64,000 bases of DNA from Methylomonas rosea (lineage in GTDB: Bacteria > Pseudomonadota > Gammaproteobacteria > Methylococcales > Methylomonadaceae), in assembly GCF_024505055.1 (NCBI RefSeq), contig NZ_JANIBL010000016.1, forward strand, positions 1-64,000. Reading direction: 5' to 3'. Numbering within the stretch: the stretch's first letter is position 1; every line of letters begins with the position of its first letter. Of the stretch, positions 9,431 through 18,233 are shown one piece after another. Position numbers and translations under genes: made by a program. The notes under the pieces are model-generated. The model made no database searches and was not told the DNA's origin. It saw nothing but the letters and a program-made list of their open reading frames with translations.

Positions 9431-10917
9431 TGATCAAATTACCCCTACTGATTAAGATATTCTGCATATTGCTGTGCTGCTGGATGATAAGTCCCGCGTG
9501 GGCCGCCGATGAAGATATCAAGACTTTGCTGAAAGCCTTGAGTCAGCAGGTGACTCAGTTACAGACTCAGGTTGAGCGTTCCAACACCCGGATAGAGCAG
9601 TTGGAACAGGAGTTGCAGAATTACCGAGCCGAGCAAGTTGCCGCCAGTAAGTCATCGCTCAGCAATACGGCCCATGCCATGGAGGCATCGGCAGCGCCGG
9701 TCTTTGCCGGCTCCGGAGCCGTTAACGATAAAGCCAAAGAGAAACCGGCGGTGACCGTCGGCGATGTAAAAGGCACGTTTAAAATTCCCGGTAGCGATAC
9801 CTCAGTGGGTTTGGGCGGATTTGTAAAAATGGATACGCTGTTTAACAGCGTCAGTGCCGGACGTGATCGTTTAGGCGACCAGCAATTGGCGATGGCGCAA
9901 ATTCCGGTCGGTGCGGCCGGTGAGCGCGGCCAAATTGCCTTCCATAGCAAGGAAAGCCGTTTGTGGTTTAAATCGTTTACCCCAAATACGTGGGGCGATA
10001 TAAATACCTATATCGAACTGGATTTCTTTGGCGACCCTGCTACCTATACGTATACGCCGCGCTTGCGCCACGCCTACGGTTCTGTTGGGCATTTTCTGGC
10101 CGGACAGACCTGGACGACCTATCTCAATGTCTCGGCTTTACCCGATACCTTGGATGTCGGCGGTTCGGCTGGTGCTGTCAGCAGTCTGCGCCAGTCTCTG
10201 GTGCGCTGGAGCCAGCCGTTTAATTGGCTGGATACGCCGATGGAGTGGCAATTGGCGCTGGAGGCCCCGCGCAGCCGTTTGTGGGTAGATAGTGCGCTGG
10301 AAGCCTCATTAAGCAGAAGCGCCAATCCCAATCTGGATGCGGGTTATTACACCACTCCTAATGCGGATCGCTATCCGGATTTGATGGCAAGGCTCAATCT
10401 GAATCCGGATTGGGGTAATGTGTCCTTGGCCGTGGTCGGCAGACAAGTCCGCTATACCAATGGCACGACAGGTTACAGACAAGCCGAGTGGGGCGGCGGC
10501 GTCAATATGGCCGGTCGGATAAGTACCTTCGGTTTGGATAATATTCGTTTCATGGCGCATTACGGCAAAGGCGATGCGCGCTATGCGTCCACTAACAACA
10601 CGTTCGCTGACGCAGCGCTTGATCAACATGGCGCCATCGAGCTGGTCGAAGCTTATGGTGGAATGTTGTCTTATCAACATTGGTGGGATAAGCAATGGCG
10701 CTCTAACCTTACCTACGGCTTTGCGCAGGGGGACTACCCGACGTATGCCAATACGGTGCTGACCCACCAGGTGCAGTCCGTGCATGCCAATCTGCTCTGG
10801 AGTCCGGTCAGTCAGGCTATGTTGGGAGTGGAATATACCTATGCGACGCGCGAGTTGATCGATGGTCGGGACGGCGCGTTACAGCGGGTGCAGTTTTCAG
10901 CCAAATACAGTTTTTGA
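9427..10917 (+). CDS. DcaP-like outer-membrane porin
   Basis: 496 residues: signal peptide (ending near SPAWA), then an N-terminal coiled coil (IKTLLKALSQQVTQLQTQV...) and a low-complexity linker. A beta-barrel follows from the phrase VGLGGFVKMDTLF onward, with alternating aromatic strands and a C-terminal FSAKYSF ending in Phe. The coiled coil plus the GGFVKMD opening match DcaP-type trimeric channels that take up dicarboxylates and similar anions. The gene is translationally coupled (ATGA) to the preceding heme lipoprotein, so the two are probably made in fixed ratio. An in-frame second ATG follows at 9430. Confidence 0.8.
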   Translation: MMIKLPLLIKIFCILLCCWMISPAWAADEDIKTLLKALSQQVTQLQTQVERSNTRIEQLEQELQNYRAEQVAASKSSLSNTAHAMEASAAPVFAGSGAVNDKAKEKPAVTVGDVKGTFKIPGSDTSVGLGGFVKMDTLFNSVSAGRDRLGDQQLAMAQIPVGAAGERGQIAFHSKESRLWFKSFTPNTWGDINTYIELDFFGDPATYTYTPRLRHAYGSVGHFLAGQTWTTYLNVSALPDTLDVGGSAGAVSSLRQSLVRWSQPFNWLDTPMEWQLALEAPRSRLWVDSALEASLSRSANPNLDAGYYTTPNADRYPDLMARLNLNPDWGNVSLAVVGRQVRYTNGTTGYRQAEWGGGVNMAGRISTFGLDNIRFMAHYGKGDARYASTNNTFADAALDQHGAIELVEAYGGMLSYQHWWDKQWRSNLTYGFAQGDYPTYANTVLTHQVQSVHANLLWSPVSQAMLGVEYTYATRELIDGRDGALQRVQFSAKYSF

Positions 10918-10958
10918 GCTTGGCTGTGAACGAATTCCAAGCACCTTAAAACGAGTCG

Positions 10959-10983
10959 GGCGGAAGCCGATAGGTGTTCCGCC
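10959..10983. terminator. Stem-loop between convergent genes
   Basis: GGCGGAA and TTCCGCC form a 7-bp perfect stem with an 11-nt loop in the 74-bp gap between the porin and gspB. No T-tract follows on either strand, so termination is only a guess. Confidence 0.35.
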
Positions 10984-10991
10984 AGCAGCTA

Positions 10992-11801
10992 TTAACGTTT
11001 GATCTTGAACACTCGGCCGTCGTAGCGGACGATAATCCCGTCCTCTACTATTTCCTTCAGTTCCAACTGGTTTTTGATGGTCTGGCCGGGTACGTATTTG
11101 ATCATGTCTATCATCACGAAACGCTCCGTCGGCGTTGATGAATAGCTAAATACATTGATCGGCAGACTGGGCAGCGATAGGCGCACCTCCGGCGGCAAGT
11201 CTTGTAAAGTGGGCAAATCATTCTGTGTTGGCGCGGTTTTGATGGGTTCCGGCTTTTTTGCAGCTGGCTCGCCGGGTTCTGAGAGCTGTTGCGGAATCAT
11301 GCTTGAACGCGGTTCCGGCTCGGTAATCGGTTTGCTGGCCGGCGTCGGTTGGGCGATGGCCGTTGGGACAGGCTTTACCGGCTGCTGCGGCGCCACGGCC
11401 GGTTTAACCTGTGGGACCGGCTCGACCGGTTGTTTCGTGTTAGTTACAAATTTCTCAGCTGCCGGCGTCGGGTTGCGAGGCTGCTCCATTTTGGGCGCGG
11501 GAGATATCCTAGCCGGTTTTGCAGGGCTATCGGCTGGAAGCGGCGGGTTTGTTTTCGCCAGTAACGGCGCGGTTTTTTCGATAGTGGCGACGGGCGGCGT
11601 TTTGTCTGCGGGTGGCTGCGGCGCGATGCCGAGAAAATAGGTCAGAATCGCCAAATTTAACAGGATCAGCACGACAATGATCTTGGTCAGGCTGTGCCGT
11701 TCGGGTGTTTGCTGAACAGCAATACGACTGGTCACGGTGTCGGGCTGTATGGCTTGGCGTTCTCGTTCGGATTTGCGCAATGCATTCAAAATGTAAGACA
11801 T
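10992..11801 (-). CDS. gspB: General secretion pathway protein B
   Basis: 269 residues. The opening MSYILNALRKSERERQ is the standard GspB/ExeB N-terminus. It is followed by one transmembrane helix (IIVVLILLNLAILTYFLG), a long Pro/Ala/Lys-rich periplasmic linker and the C-terminal GspB domain (VFSYSSTPTERFVMI...IIVRYDGRVFKI). With GspA it helps seat the type II secretin in the peptidoglycan layer (known for Aeromonas ExeAB). It starts 10 nt after the gspA stop. No other gsp genes are in the window, so the main T2SS locus lies elsewhere. Confidence 0.88.
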   Translation of the reverse strand: MSYILNALRKSERERQAIQPDTVTSRIAVQQTPERHSLTKIIVVLILLNLAILTYFLGIAPQPPADKTPPVATIEKTAPLLAKTNPPLPADSPAKPARISPAPKMEQPRNPTPAAEKFVTNTKQPVEPVPQVKPAVAPQQPVKPVPTAIAQPTPASKPITEPEPRSSMIPQQLSEPGEPAAKKPEPIKTAPTQNDLPTLQDLPPEVRLSLPSLPINVFSYSSTPTERFVMIDMIKYVPGQTIKNQLELKEIVEDGIIVRYDGRVFKIKR

Positions 11802-11811
11802 ATCAACAAGC

Positions 11812-13407
11812 CTAGCGAGTGGTTATTGCCAAATGGGGCGAAGCAGAGGCTACGCTTTGGTTATCCAAATGTATCAGGGTGCGGGCACCAGCTATGCCGT
11901 CGGGCGTCAGATGTTGTCGGCGTTGGAAAGCAATCAATTCGGCTTTAAGAGTTTCATCGAAAATGGGGGATTCCATATCGCCGGCAGGTTTCCCATTGAC
12001 CTTCTCCAGCCGTTCTCGCAGCCAGAGCACAGCTTCGGATTGCTGCGGCGGCGCGATTTCTGTAATCCCTGGACGCGGCGGCCGCCACAGCAGCAGATAA
12101 TTGCCATCCCAGTTCGCCAACAGTTCGGCGAGCGGAAATTGCCGGGTATCATTCTTGACGCGGAGCTCAGCATGATCGTGATCGACGCTGGTCAACAAGG
12201 CGTAGTGCTTTTGCCCGGCTGCGCCCGAAAACGCCAAAATGGCCGGGCGGTCTATGCCCAGCAATTCTTGCCAACTCGCCTTTCCTGATAAGCAACTCAA
12301 TCCCAGAGCGGCGACTGCATGGCAGTCCACTGCAGTGTCGGCTGGCGCCGTTTCCCGCCAAACTTGCAGCGCTTCAGCGAGTGCGCCCGTCAATGTCAGT
12401 CCCGTATTCTCAAGATGTTGATTGAGGCTGGGTTCTGCTATCTTTGCGGTCACGGGGGGCGGCAAGGCAGTTTGCTGGGTCGCGACCGGCTTAGCAGGCT
12501 TGATCAAAGATAAAGCCGGACGCCACAGCTCAAATCCCATTGTAGCGGCAACGCACAAAACCAAAGCGGTCGCGCCATACCATCGCCATTTAGACCGGGC
12601 CGAGCCCATCACTTCAGCCGCAGCCCGGCGAATAATTGCCGGCGTAATCACTCCCGCATTGGTTGCGTAGGCACCCAGCAAAGCTCGGTCGCACAAAATA
12701 TTGATTAATCGCGGCACGCCGCTCGAATACTGGTAAACCTTGCGGATTGCCGCCGGGTTGAACAGACGGTAGTTGCCTTTGCAGACTCTTAGCCGATGTT
12801 GAATATAAGCCCGGGTCTCTTCCAGCGAGAGCGGCAGTAAATGGTAGCGTGCGGTGATGCGCTGATTGAGCTGACGCAGATCCTGGCGTGCCAGCATTTT
12901 GTTCAGCTCGGGTTGGCCAACCAGAATGATTTGCAGCAACTTGGCCTTGCTGGTTTCCAGATTGGTCAATAGCCGGATTTGCTCCAGCACTGTCATGCTC
13001 AGGTTCTGGGCCTCATCGATCAACAAAACCGTCCGCCGGCCATTGGCATACGCGGTCAGCAGATAGTGATTGATGGCATCGATCAGATTTTTTGCCGTTA
13101 TCGGCATGCTGTTGTGGCGGATGCCCAATTCGTCGCAGATGGTTGCCAGCAGTTCCAAAGCCGTCAACTTGGGATTCAATATCAGGGCTATATCGACGTT
13201 ATCCGGCAACTGCTGAAGTAAGCAGTGGCAGAGCGTGGTTTTCCCGGTGCCTACTTCCCCGGTCAAGGCGACGAAACCGCCGCCCCTGTTGATGCCATAC
13301 AGCAAATGCGCCAGCCCTTCCTGATGCCGCTCGCTCATGTACATGAAATGCGGATCGGGCGAGATTGAAAAAGGCAATTCGCTGAAATTGAAGTATTGCT
13401 GATACAA
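11812..13407 (-). CDS. gspA: GspA/ExeA-type AAA ATPase with peptidoglycan-binding tail
   Basis: 531 residues. It has a cytoplasmic AAA+ domain with Walker A GEVGTGKTT (about residue 50) and Walker B VLLIDEAQNL. One transmembrane helix follows (ATALVLCVAATMGF, about residue 280). The periplasmic part has a C39-peptidase-like region (DCHAVAALGLSCL...GAAGQKHYALL) and a C-terminal peptidoglycan-binding repeat (FQRRQHLTPDGIAGARTL). The start is a TTG: an in-frame TGA sits five codons upstream, and the N-terminus MYQQYFNFSELPFSISPDP aligns with family starts only from this codon. It forms an operon with gspB. Confidence 0.88.
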   Translation of the reverse strand: MYQQYFNFSELPFSISPDPHFMYMSERHQEGLAHLLYGINRGGGFVALTGEVGTGKTTLCHCLLQQLPDNVDIALILNPKLTALELLATICDELGIRHNSMPITAKNLIDAINHYLLTAYANGRRTVLLIDEAQNLSMTVLEQIRLLTNLETSKAKLLQIILVGQPELNKMLARQDLRQLNQRITARYHLLPLSLEETRAYIQHRLRVCKGNYRLFNPAAIRKVYQYSSGVPRLINILCDRALLGAYATNAGVITPAIIRRAAAEVMGSARSKWRWYGATALVLCVAATMGFELWRPALSLIKPAKPVATQQTALPPPVTAKIAEPSLNQHLENTGLTLTGALAEALQVWRETAPADTAVDCHAVAALGLSCLSGKASWQELLGIDRPAILAFSGAAGQKHYALLTSVDHDHAELRVKNDTRQFPLAELLANWDGNYLLLWRPPRPGITEIAPPQQSEAVLWLRERLEKVNGKPAGDMESPIFDETLKAELIAFQRRQHLTPDGIAGARTLIHLDNQSVASASPHLAITTR

Positions 13408-13547
13408 AGTTCTGGTGCTTCAAGAAAATGGTCGCACGATGCTAATTCAAACCGGGGCAAATTGCACTTAAAAGTCTGTGCAACTCCAAGGGTAGCCCCG
13501 ATTAGCGCAGCGTAATCGGGGGAGTGACATGTAAAGCTTGGTCATAG

Positions 13548-14419
13548 GTGTCGCTAACGCGACGGTTGGTTTTAATGTCGGTTCGCGGACCGACAACCGC
13601 GATACTTTCTTTTGCGCCGCCTCGGCAACCGCTCCATGCAGTCGAAAAGAAAGTGCCCAAAGAAAAGGCGGCCCGGATGCCGCTTAAATCACTCGGCACA
13701 TCCCTGTGCCTCGCCCTTCGGGTGCGAAGCATGCAAATCGGCTATCCTGCCGATTTGTCCTGCGCTCCGGAGCTTTTATCGAGGGTCGGCAGAAGGGGCT
13801 TCCCAGCCCCTACGCCGACGTGCGGCATCCCTGCCGCACCCCTTCGGGCTTAACTCGATAAAAGCTCCGGTGCTCGGCGCGGCATACGGGGAAACCCCGT
13901 CGCGAGCTCAAAGCTTTGACGATTCTTGTGGATTTAGTGGGATAGTGGTGTAGCTCCGAATAGCGGAGCGTATTCGGAGGAACGAGGGATATGCGAAATA
14001 TCGTTTGGCCCATTTTCGAGGTAAGACACGCCAACATTCGTCCGATTACGCTTCGCTAGTCGGACCAACAGATGCCTACCGAAAATCGGGATGGTTTTCT
14101 CCCCGTATGCCGCGCCGAGCACCGGAGCTTTTGAACGGAACAGCCCGTTAGGGGCGATGCAGGGATGCATCGCGTTGGCGAAGGGGCAGGAAGCCCCTTT
14201 CGGCAACCCCGTTCAAAAGCGAGGAGCGCAGGATCAAAGCGGCATCCGGGTGTCTTTTCTTTTGGATACTTTTCTTTGGACAAGCAAAGAAAAGTATCTC
14301 GGTTGTCGGGCCGACAAATCGGCAGGATAGCCGATTTGCATGCGGAGCATCCGCAGGGCGAAAAACAAGGACGTTTTTCGTGAAACCGACATTAAAATCA
14401 GTTGTCGCGTTAGCGACAC
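13548..14419. repeat. 872-bp non-coding element with terminal and nested inverted repeats
   Basis: The outer arms of about 40 bp are inverted copies: 13548-13587 begins GTGTCGCTAACGCGAC and 14380-14419 ends GTCGCGTTAGCGACAC. Inside are further inverted pairs: 13730-13760 with 14311-14342 (ATGCAAATCGGCTATCCTGC core) and 13859-13891 with 14092-14124. Local hairpins sit at 13766-13783/13854-13870 and 14267-14296. No convincing reading frame or transposase motif is present, and no clear target duplication flanks it. The rest of the 1.1-kb gap (13408-13547 and 14420-14488) holds no gene. The call as a dispersed, MITE-like or composite REP element is inference. Confidence 0.6.
14267..14296. repeat. 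Perfect 12-bp hairpin (TACTTTTCTTTG arms)
   Basis: TACTTTTCTTTG and CAAAGAAAAGTA flank a 6-nt loop (GACAAG). A second, partly decayed copy lies at 50520-50544, which identifies it as a dispersed repeat module. Confidence 0.65.
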
Positions 14420-14488
14420 AAAACACGAAAGCCTATTGACCGCGTGGGTACAAAAACCGTGCCCACCCTACACGGCTGGGGGCTGTAA

Positions 14489-14552
14489 CGTAGAGCTAAG
14501 CCGACCGCTGGAGCGTAGCGGAAGCGGGTCGGCTTGAGCGCCATGTTAGCCC
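14489..14552 (-). other. attC-like recombination site
   Basis: Read on the minus strand: core box GGGCTAAC, 9-nt spacer, arm AAGCCGACCCGCT, about 13-nt loop region, arm AGCGGTCGGCTT, 8-nt spacer, GTTA. The arms pair over 12 bp with one extrahelical base, a hallmark used by IntI to pick the strand (known). Spacing matches classical 59-base elements almost to the nucleotide. The HNH stop TAA is embedded in GGGCTAAC. Confidence 0.78.
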
Positions 14553-15217
14553 GAATGCACATTGGATTTGCCAAGATTGCAGGCCGAGCAAAGTGTTTGC
14601 AGATTTTCGAAAACGGTTTCGCCACCTTTGCTCCACGGAACAACATGATCAACGTGAAGTTCAACCCCAGAAATGAGCGCCGGACTTGCGCCACAGGCGC
14701 AACAAGTAAAACGGTCTCGTTGAAGTACATGCCAGCGAAGCCTTAACGATGGGTCACGTCCGGTTCTGCGTCTCAATACCGGTGAGTCGAGATTGGTGGG
14801 TGGTGCCTCATCACTGTCATTTGCGTACTCGACGAATGCTTCAAGCGCTGCAGACCAAGAGCCAAAACGGCGGTTGTACGGACTTTGCGAAATGGTCGAT
14901 GGTGGCTGCGCAAGCTCACTACGTCGCGGTTGGCGACCGTAGTGTTGCCAGAGCGTCAATATGTTCTCAAACAAACGATCATCGGCGATGTTTACTTGAT
15001 TTGATATCGTAAGGCCCGCCTTTGAGAGGGCACTATTCCAAGTGCCAAAGCGCTTTGCGAGGTTAGAATCGTCGAACTTTCCGAGCTCCCGATACTTCGG
15101 CATCGACACGGTCGATGCGCCAAGCATCTCGGCAACCCGCCGAAGGTCAGCGAGCAACTCCTCGTCACTCACGGGCTGCCCCGAAACACGCGCTAATTTG
15201 AATTTCTCTGACGTCAT
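14546..15217 (-). CDS. HNH endonuclease with two homing-endonuclease-associated repeats
   Basis: 223 residues. The N-terminal 120 residues hold two helical repeats with the pattern AKRFGTWNSALSKAG and NRRFGSWSAALEAF, typical of the repeat that accompanies HNH homing-type nucleases and is thought to bind DNA. The C-terminal HNH domain has CCACGAS...HVDHVVPWSKGG...ENLQTLCSACN, with the two zinc-binding CxxC pairs and the catalytic DH/N/N set all present. The gene is the sole cargo of the cassette that contains it. A role in DNA cleavage is expected from the family; the target and benefit are unknown. Confidence 0.88.
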   Translation of the reverse strand: MTSEKFKLARVSGQPVSDEELLADLRRVAEMLGASTVSMPKYRELGKFDDSNLAKRFGTWNSALSKAGLTISNQVNIADDRLFENILTLWQHYGRQPRRSELAQPPSTISQSPYNRRFGSWSAALEAFVEYANDSDEAPPTNLDSPVLRRRTGRDPSLRLRWHVLQRDRFTCCACGASPALISGVELHVDHVVPWSKGGETVFENLQTLCSACNLGKSNVHSG

Positions 15218-15385
15218 CTACTTTTCTGAGGGCTAACAAGGAATTAGATAGTTAACCGTATATCTACCAATTATCATGCGTCGCCTCAATAAGCCTCTGT
15301 TCTATAGGGTATATTGCCTTCTTTCTATCTTCCATTTCATCGTAAATGGCTAGCCTGATTCCGACTTCTGAAGAAAACCAACCAC

Positions 15386-16954
15386 TCACCCCCCCAACAA
15401 CGGCGACTGCAACACTATAGCTGCCGCAATCAACACCGCCGCGCTGAGGATAGCGCGCAACGTGCGGGTATTATTGCGCTTCAGTTGCTTACGTAGCTCC
15501 AGCATATCTTTCTGTTGCTGTTGTAACTGCTGCTCCATGTGTGCGGCGCTTTGCAGGGCTTGGAATATCAGGCCTGGCACTTCGGGAATTTGTTCGCCGA
15601 TTTCCGGGAATTTGGCGAAAAGTTCTTTGATTTTTTTCGCCGGTCCGACCCGCTCCTTGAACCAGTTTTCCAGGAAGGGTTTGGCGGTTTGCCACAGATC
15701 CAGATCGGGGTAGAGCTGGCGGCCCAGGCCCTCGATATTGAGTAGGGTTTTTTGCAGTAAGACCAGTTGCGGCTGCACCACCATGTCGAAGCGGCGGGCG
15801 GTCTGGAATAGTCTCAGCAGCAGCAAGCCGAAGGAAATGTCTTTAAGGGGTTTTTCGAAAATCGGCTCACAGACGCTACGGATCGCGGCTTCGAATTCTT
15901 CCACCCTTGTCGAAGCCGGCACCCAACCGGACTCGATGTGCATTTGCGCGACTTTTCGGTAGTCGTGATTGAAGAACGCCAGGAAATTTTCGGCCAGATA
16001 ACGTTGGTCGGTGCTCGACAGGCTGCCGACAATGCCAAAATCCACGGCCAGATATTTGTCCGGCAATTGCACGAAAATATTGCCGGGATGCATGTCGGCG
16101 TGGAAGAAATTGTCGCGAAACACCTGGGTAAAAAAGATTTCCACGCCGCGTTCGGCCAGCTTTTTGAAATCGGCATTACCGGCGCGCAAGGCCTCGATGT
16201 CGCCGACCGGGATACCGTAGATGCGCTCCATCACCAACACTTTGCGGCGGGTCAGCGGCCAGTGGATTTCCGGGATATAGAGCATCTCGGAGTTCTTGAA
16301 ATTGGCGCGGATGGCGCTGGCGTTGGAGGCTTCCCGCACCAGATCCAACTCGTCGAGAATGGTCTTTTCGAACTCGGCGACGATTTCCATCGCCCGTAGC
16401 CGGCGCGCGTCGGCCCAGAAGCGTTCGGCCAGGCGCGCCAATTCGTATAGCAAGCCGACGTCGGAATGGATTTTGTCTTCGATGTCCGGGCGTAAGACTT
16501 TAACAATCACTTTTTCGCCGCTGTTCAGCGTTGCGGTATGCACTTGCGCGACCGAGGCCGAGGCCAAGGGTTGCGGATCGAACTCGGCGAAGGCCTCTTC
16601 TATCGATTGCCCCAGTTGTTGTTCGATGATTTTACGGGCAGTTTCGGCGGAAAATGGCGGGACTTTATCTTGCAGTTTGACCAGTTCTTCGGCGATGTCT
16701 TCGGGTAGCAAGTCCTTGCGGGTCGATAGGGTTTGGCCGAATTTTACGTAGATCGGCCCCAAGTCTTCCAGGGTTTTGCGAATACGCGCACCGCGCGGCT
16801 CGCGGGCTTTGCTGGTCCAATAGTTCGGCGACAAAAACGCGATATAACGGATGGGGCGGAATAAATGGGTTTTTAAAACAATTTCATCCAGGCCATGGAA
16901 CATCATCACCCAGTTGATGTGGATGAGGCGCATCAGAATTTTCGGGCGAATCAC
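15386..16954 (-). CDS. ubiB: Ubiquinone biosynthesis protein UbiB (ABC1/ADCK atypical kinase)
   Basis: 522 residues from a GTG start at 16954, which has AAGGA 8 nt upstream just after the ubiJ stop. The open frame to 17038 would overlap ubiJ, and a later ATG lies at 16933. It has the UbiB kinase-like signature: [14 protein letters not shown] (KxGQ motif), the Ala-rich loop SASVAQVH, the VIVKVLRP lysine and AVDFGIVG (DFG). The C-terminal hydrophobic segments ([15 protein letters not shown]) anchor it to the membrane. Members have ATPase activity and assist early ubiquinone steps, probably by moving lipid intermediates (known). Last gene of the hslV-ubiB run. Confidence 0.93.
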   Translation of the reverse strand: MIRPKILMRLIHINWVMMFHGLDEIVLKTHLFRPIRYIAFLSPNYWTSKAREPRGARIRKTLEDLGPIYVKFGQTLSTRKDLLPEDIAEELVKLQDKVPPFSAETARKIIEQQLGQSIEEAFAEFDPQPLASASVAQVHTATLNSGEKVIVKVLRPDIEDKIHSDVGLLYELARLAERFWADARRLRAMEIVAEFEKTILDELDLVREASNASAIRANFKNSEMLYIPEIHWPLTRRKVLVMERIYGIPVGDIEALRAGNADFKKLAERGVEIFFTQVFRDNFFHADMHPGNIFVQLPDKYLAVDFGIVGSLSSTDQRYLAENFLAFFNHDYRKVAQMHIESGWVPASTRVEEFEAAIRSVCEPIFEKPLKDISFGLLLLRLFQTARRFDMVVQPQLVLLQKTLLNIEGLGRQLYPDLDLWQTAKPFLENWFKERVGPAKKIKELFAKFPEIGEQIPEVPGLIFQALQSAAHMEQQLQQQQKDMLELRKQLKRNNTRTLRAILSAAVLIAAAIVLQSPLLGG

Positions 16955-16968
16955 GTTGCTGGTCCTTG

Positions 16969-17604
16969 TTATTGAGGCGCGGATGTGGGGTGGATCGAGG
17001 CTTCCAGACGGTCGAGGCGGGCGCTGAGGCGGTCGCAATCACTACGGCAAGTGTCGATTTCTCGGAAAAATAACTCGGCTTCCGATTTGGCCGGCAACTC
17101 ACGGGTTTCTTCTTGCAGAAACTCTTCCAGGTTTAAGCGAAAGGTCGTCAGGGTTTGCTGAGTCCAGTCGCGGCTGCCGCGAAATAACTTAGCCAGGCGC
17201 TGGGCAAAGGCATCGCCGGTGTAGCGGGCGATCTTGCTTTCCAGGTTGATGTCCAGTTTTTCGAACAGGCGCTGCAGACGGCGTGCCAGTTGGGTATCGC
17301 CTTCGATGCGAACTTCGCCTTTGAACAGCGAGCGCATCGGGGTGGCGCTGAGGCCCATCAAGCCTAAAGCGGACAGCGAACCGCTCAGCGTCGCATCGAC
17401 CGCGCTCGGATAGCTTTCCAGAATTTGTATGCCTTGCGCGGTGGGGCAGAAATACAGGCTGCTGCTAAAAGTGTCGATTCGCAGCTCTATGACTTTGCCG
17501 GCCATCGGCGTCAGATATTGCTCGATATGCTCGTCTAGTGTCAGATACCGATTCAGAGCGGTTTCGAGGCTGGCGAGGAATAATGACTTAACGCTGCTCG
17601 ACAT
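16969..17604 (-). CDS. ubiJ: Ubiquinone biosynthesis accessory factor UbiJ (SCP2 domain)
   Basis: 211 residues. The SCP2-like lipid-binding fold covers about residues 10-110 ([19 protein letters not shown]). A C-terminal coiled-coil segment follows ([21 protein letters not shown]). UbiJ with UbiK scaffolds the soluble Ubi complex and holds the hydrophobic quinone precursors (known). The start overlaps the Uma2-family stop by one base (TAATG), so translation is coupled. Its position between ubiE and ubiB matches the conserved ubiE-ubiJ-ubiB order apart from the inserted gene. Confidence 0.88.
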   Translation of the reverse strand: MSSSVKSLFLASLETALNRYLTLDEHIEQYLTPMAGKVIELRIDTFSSSLYFCPTAQGIQILESYPSAVDATLSGSLSALGLMGLSATPMRSLFKGEVRIEGDTQLARRLQRLFEKLDINLESKIARYTGDAFAQRLAKLFRGSRDWTQQTLTTFRLNLEEFLQEETRELPAKSEAELFFREIDTCRSDCDRLSARLDRLEASIHPTSAPQ

Positions 17605-18197
17605 TACTGCGCCTGTGCTTGCTGTTGTTGCAGGAACTCTTGCATGTCTTCGTTATTAACGCGTTGGTATAAATCGCTGACTGCCACGCTTAGATCTATT
17701 GATTCCAGGGTGAGGCTGTCGCCGAGGAAGTAGTGTTCCGACAGCCAGTGGGTCGAGCGACGTAAGATTTCGATATCGACAAAATCCTGTTCGATCTGCA
17801 CATATTCTTGCAGGCTGGGCAAGGCCTTGTAGGCCGCGAGTTTGGTGGATTTGTCCATGCGCCGGGTGGCCTTGGACAACACTTCGACGATAATGGTCGG
17901 CTTTTCGGTGTAGTACTCGTCACCGTTTTCGTCGGCGCAGACCACCATGACATCGGGATAAAAAAAATTAGCCGCAGCCTTGATTTTCAAATCGGAGGAA
18001 AAGGTGGCGCAGGGGCCGTCTTGCAAATGATTGCCGAATATTCGCGCAGTATTGCTAACCAATAAATTATGGTTACGGCTGGCAACGGCCATCGCGTAAG
18101 CTTCGCCGTCAATCAGCTCGTGCTTTACATCACTGATCATCTCGCCCTGCAAATATTCGGCTTCGCTGATGTAATGCTGAGATTGTTTCAGAGCCAT
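17604..18197 (-). CDS. Uma2-family (DUF820) putative PD-(D/E)XK nuclease
   Basis: 197 residues. The nuclease-like core is visible: SDLKIKA, YPDVMVVCADENG, IIVEVLSKATRRMDKSTKL and a Gln-rich tail (EFLQQQQAQAQ). The D...EVLS...K pattern fits the PD-(D/E)XK fold assigned to Uma2 proteins. No function is firmly known for the family, which is expanded in cyanobacteria and some proteobacteria. It sits between ubiE and ubiJ and is coupled to ubiJ by TAATG, so it must be co-translated with quinone genes. This is an unusual place for it. Confidence 0.8.
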   Translation of the reverse strand: MALKQSQHYISEAEYLQGEMISDVKHELIDGEAYAMAVASRNHNLLVSNTARIFGNHLQDGPCATFSSDLKIKAAANFFYPDVMVVCADENGDEYYTEKPTIIVEVLSKATRRMDKSTKLAAYKALPSLQEYVQIEQDFVDIEILRRSTHWLSEHYFLGDSLTLESIDLSVAVSDLYQRVNNEDMQEFLQQQQAQAQ

Positions 18198-18233
18198 GGG
18201 CTATACCTGTTTTCAGATCGGCGAGCAGGACGC

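Larger units (their letters stand above)
14489..15236 (-). mobile_element. Integron gene cassette carrying an HNH endonuclease
   Basis: The 748-bp unit has all the marks of an integron cassette: a single gene filling the element, an upstream G/TTAGCCC junction 13 nt before the start codon, and a 64-bp attC-like site whose first core box contains the gene's stop codon. In a circular form the 3' G joins the 5' TTAGCCC. The resulting GTTAGCCC is the exact complement of the other core box, GGGCTAAC. In the integrated form that match is broken (GTTACAGC), as expected after insertion. No integrase gene and no second attC are visible nearby, so this is a solitary insertion, possibly at a secondary site (inference). 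Confidence 0.75.

Noticed and set aside
13548..14419. Several 60-115-codon frames inside the repeat element, and a possible transposon reading
   Set aside because: The frames follow the inverted repeats and shadow each other. None shows a DDE, HUH or recombinase motif.
13548..14419. CRISPR-like repetition
   Set aside because: The repeats are inverted and unequal in length, without constant direct repeats and spacers. No cas genes are in the window.
15237..15385. A second cassette, attC or attI upstream of the HNH cassette
   Set aside because: GGTTAAC occurs 17-20 nt beyond the junction, but no paired arms of attC size are present and no integrase gene follows.
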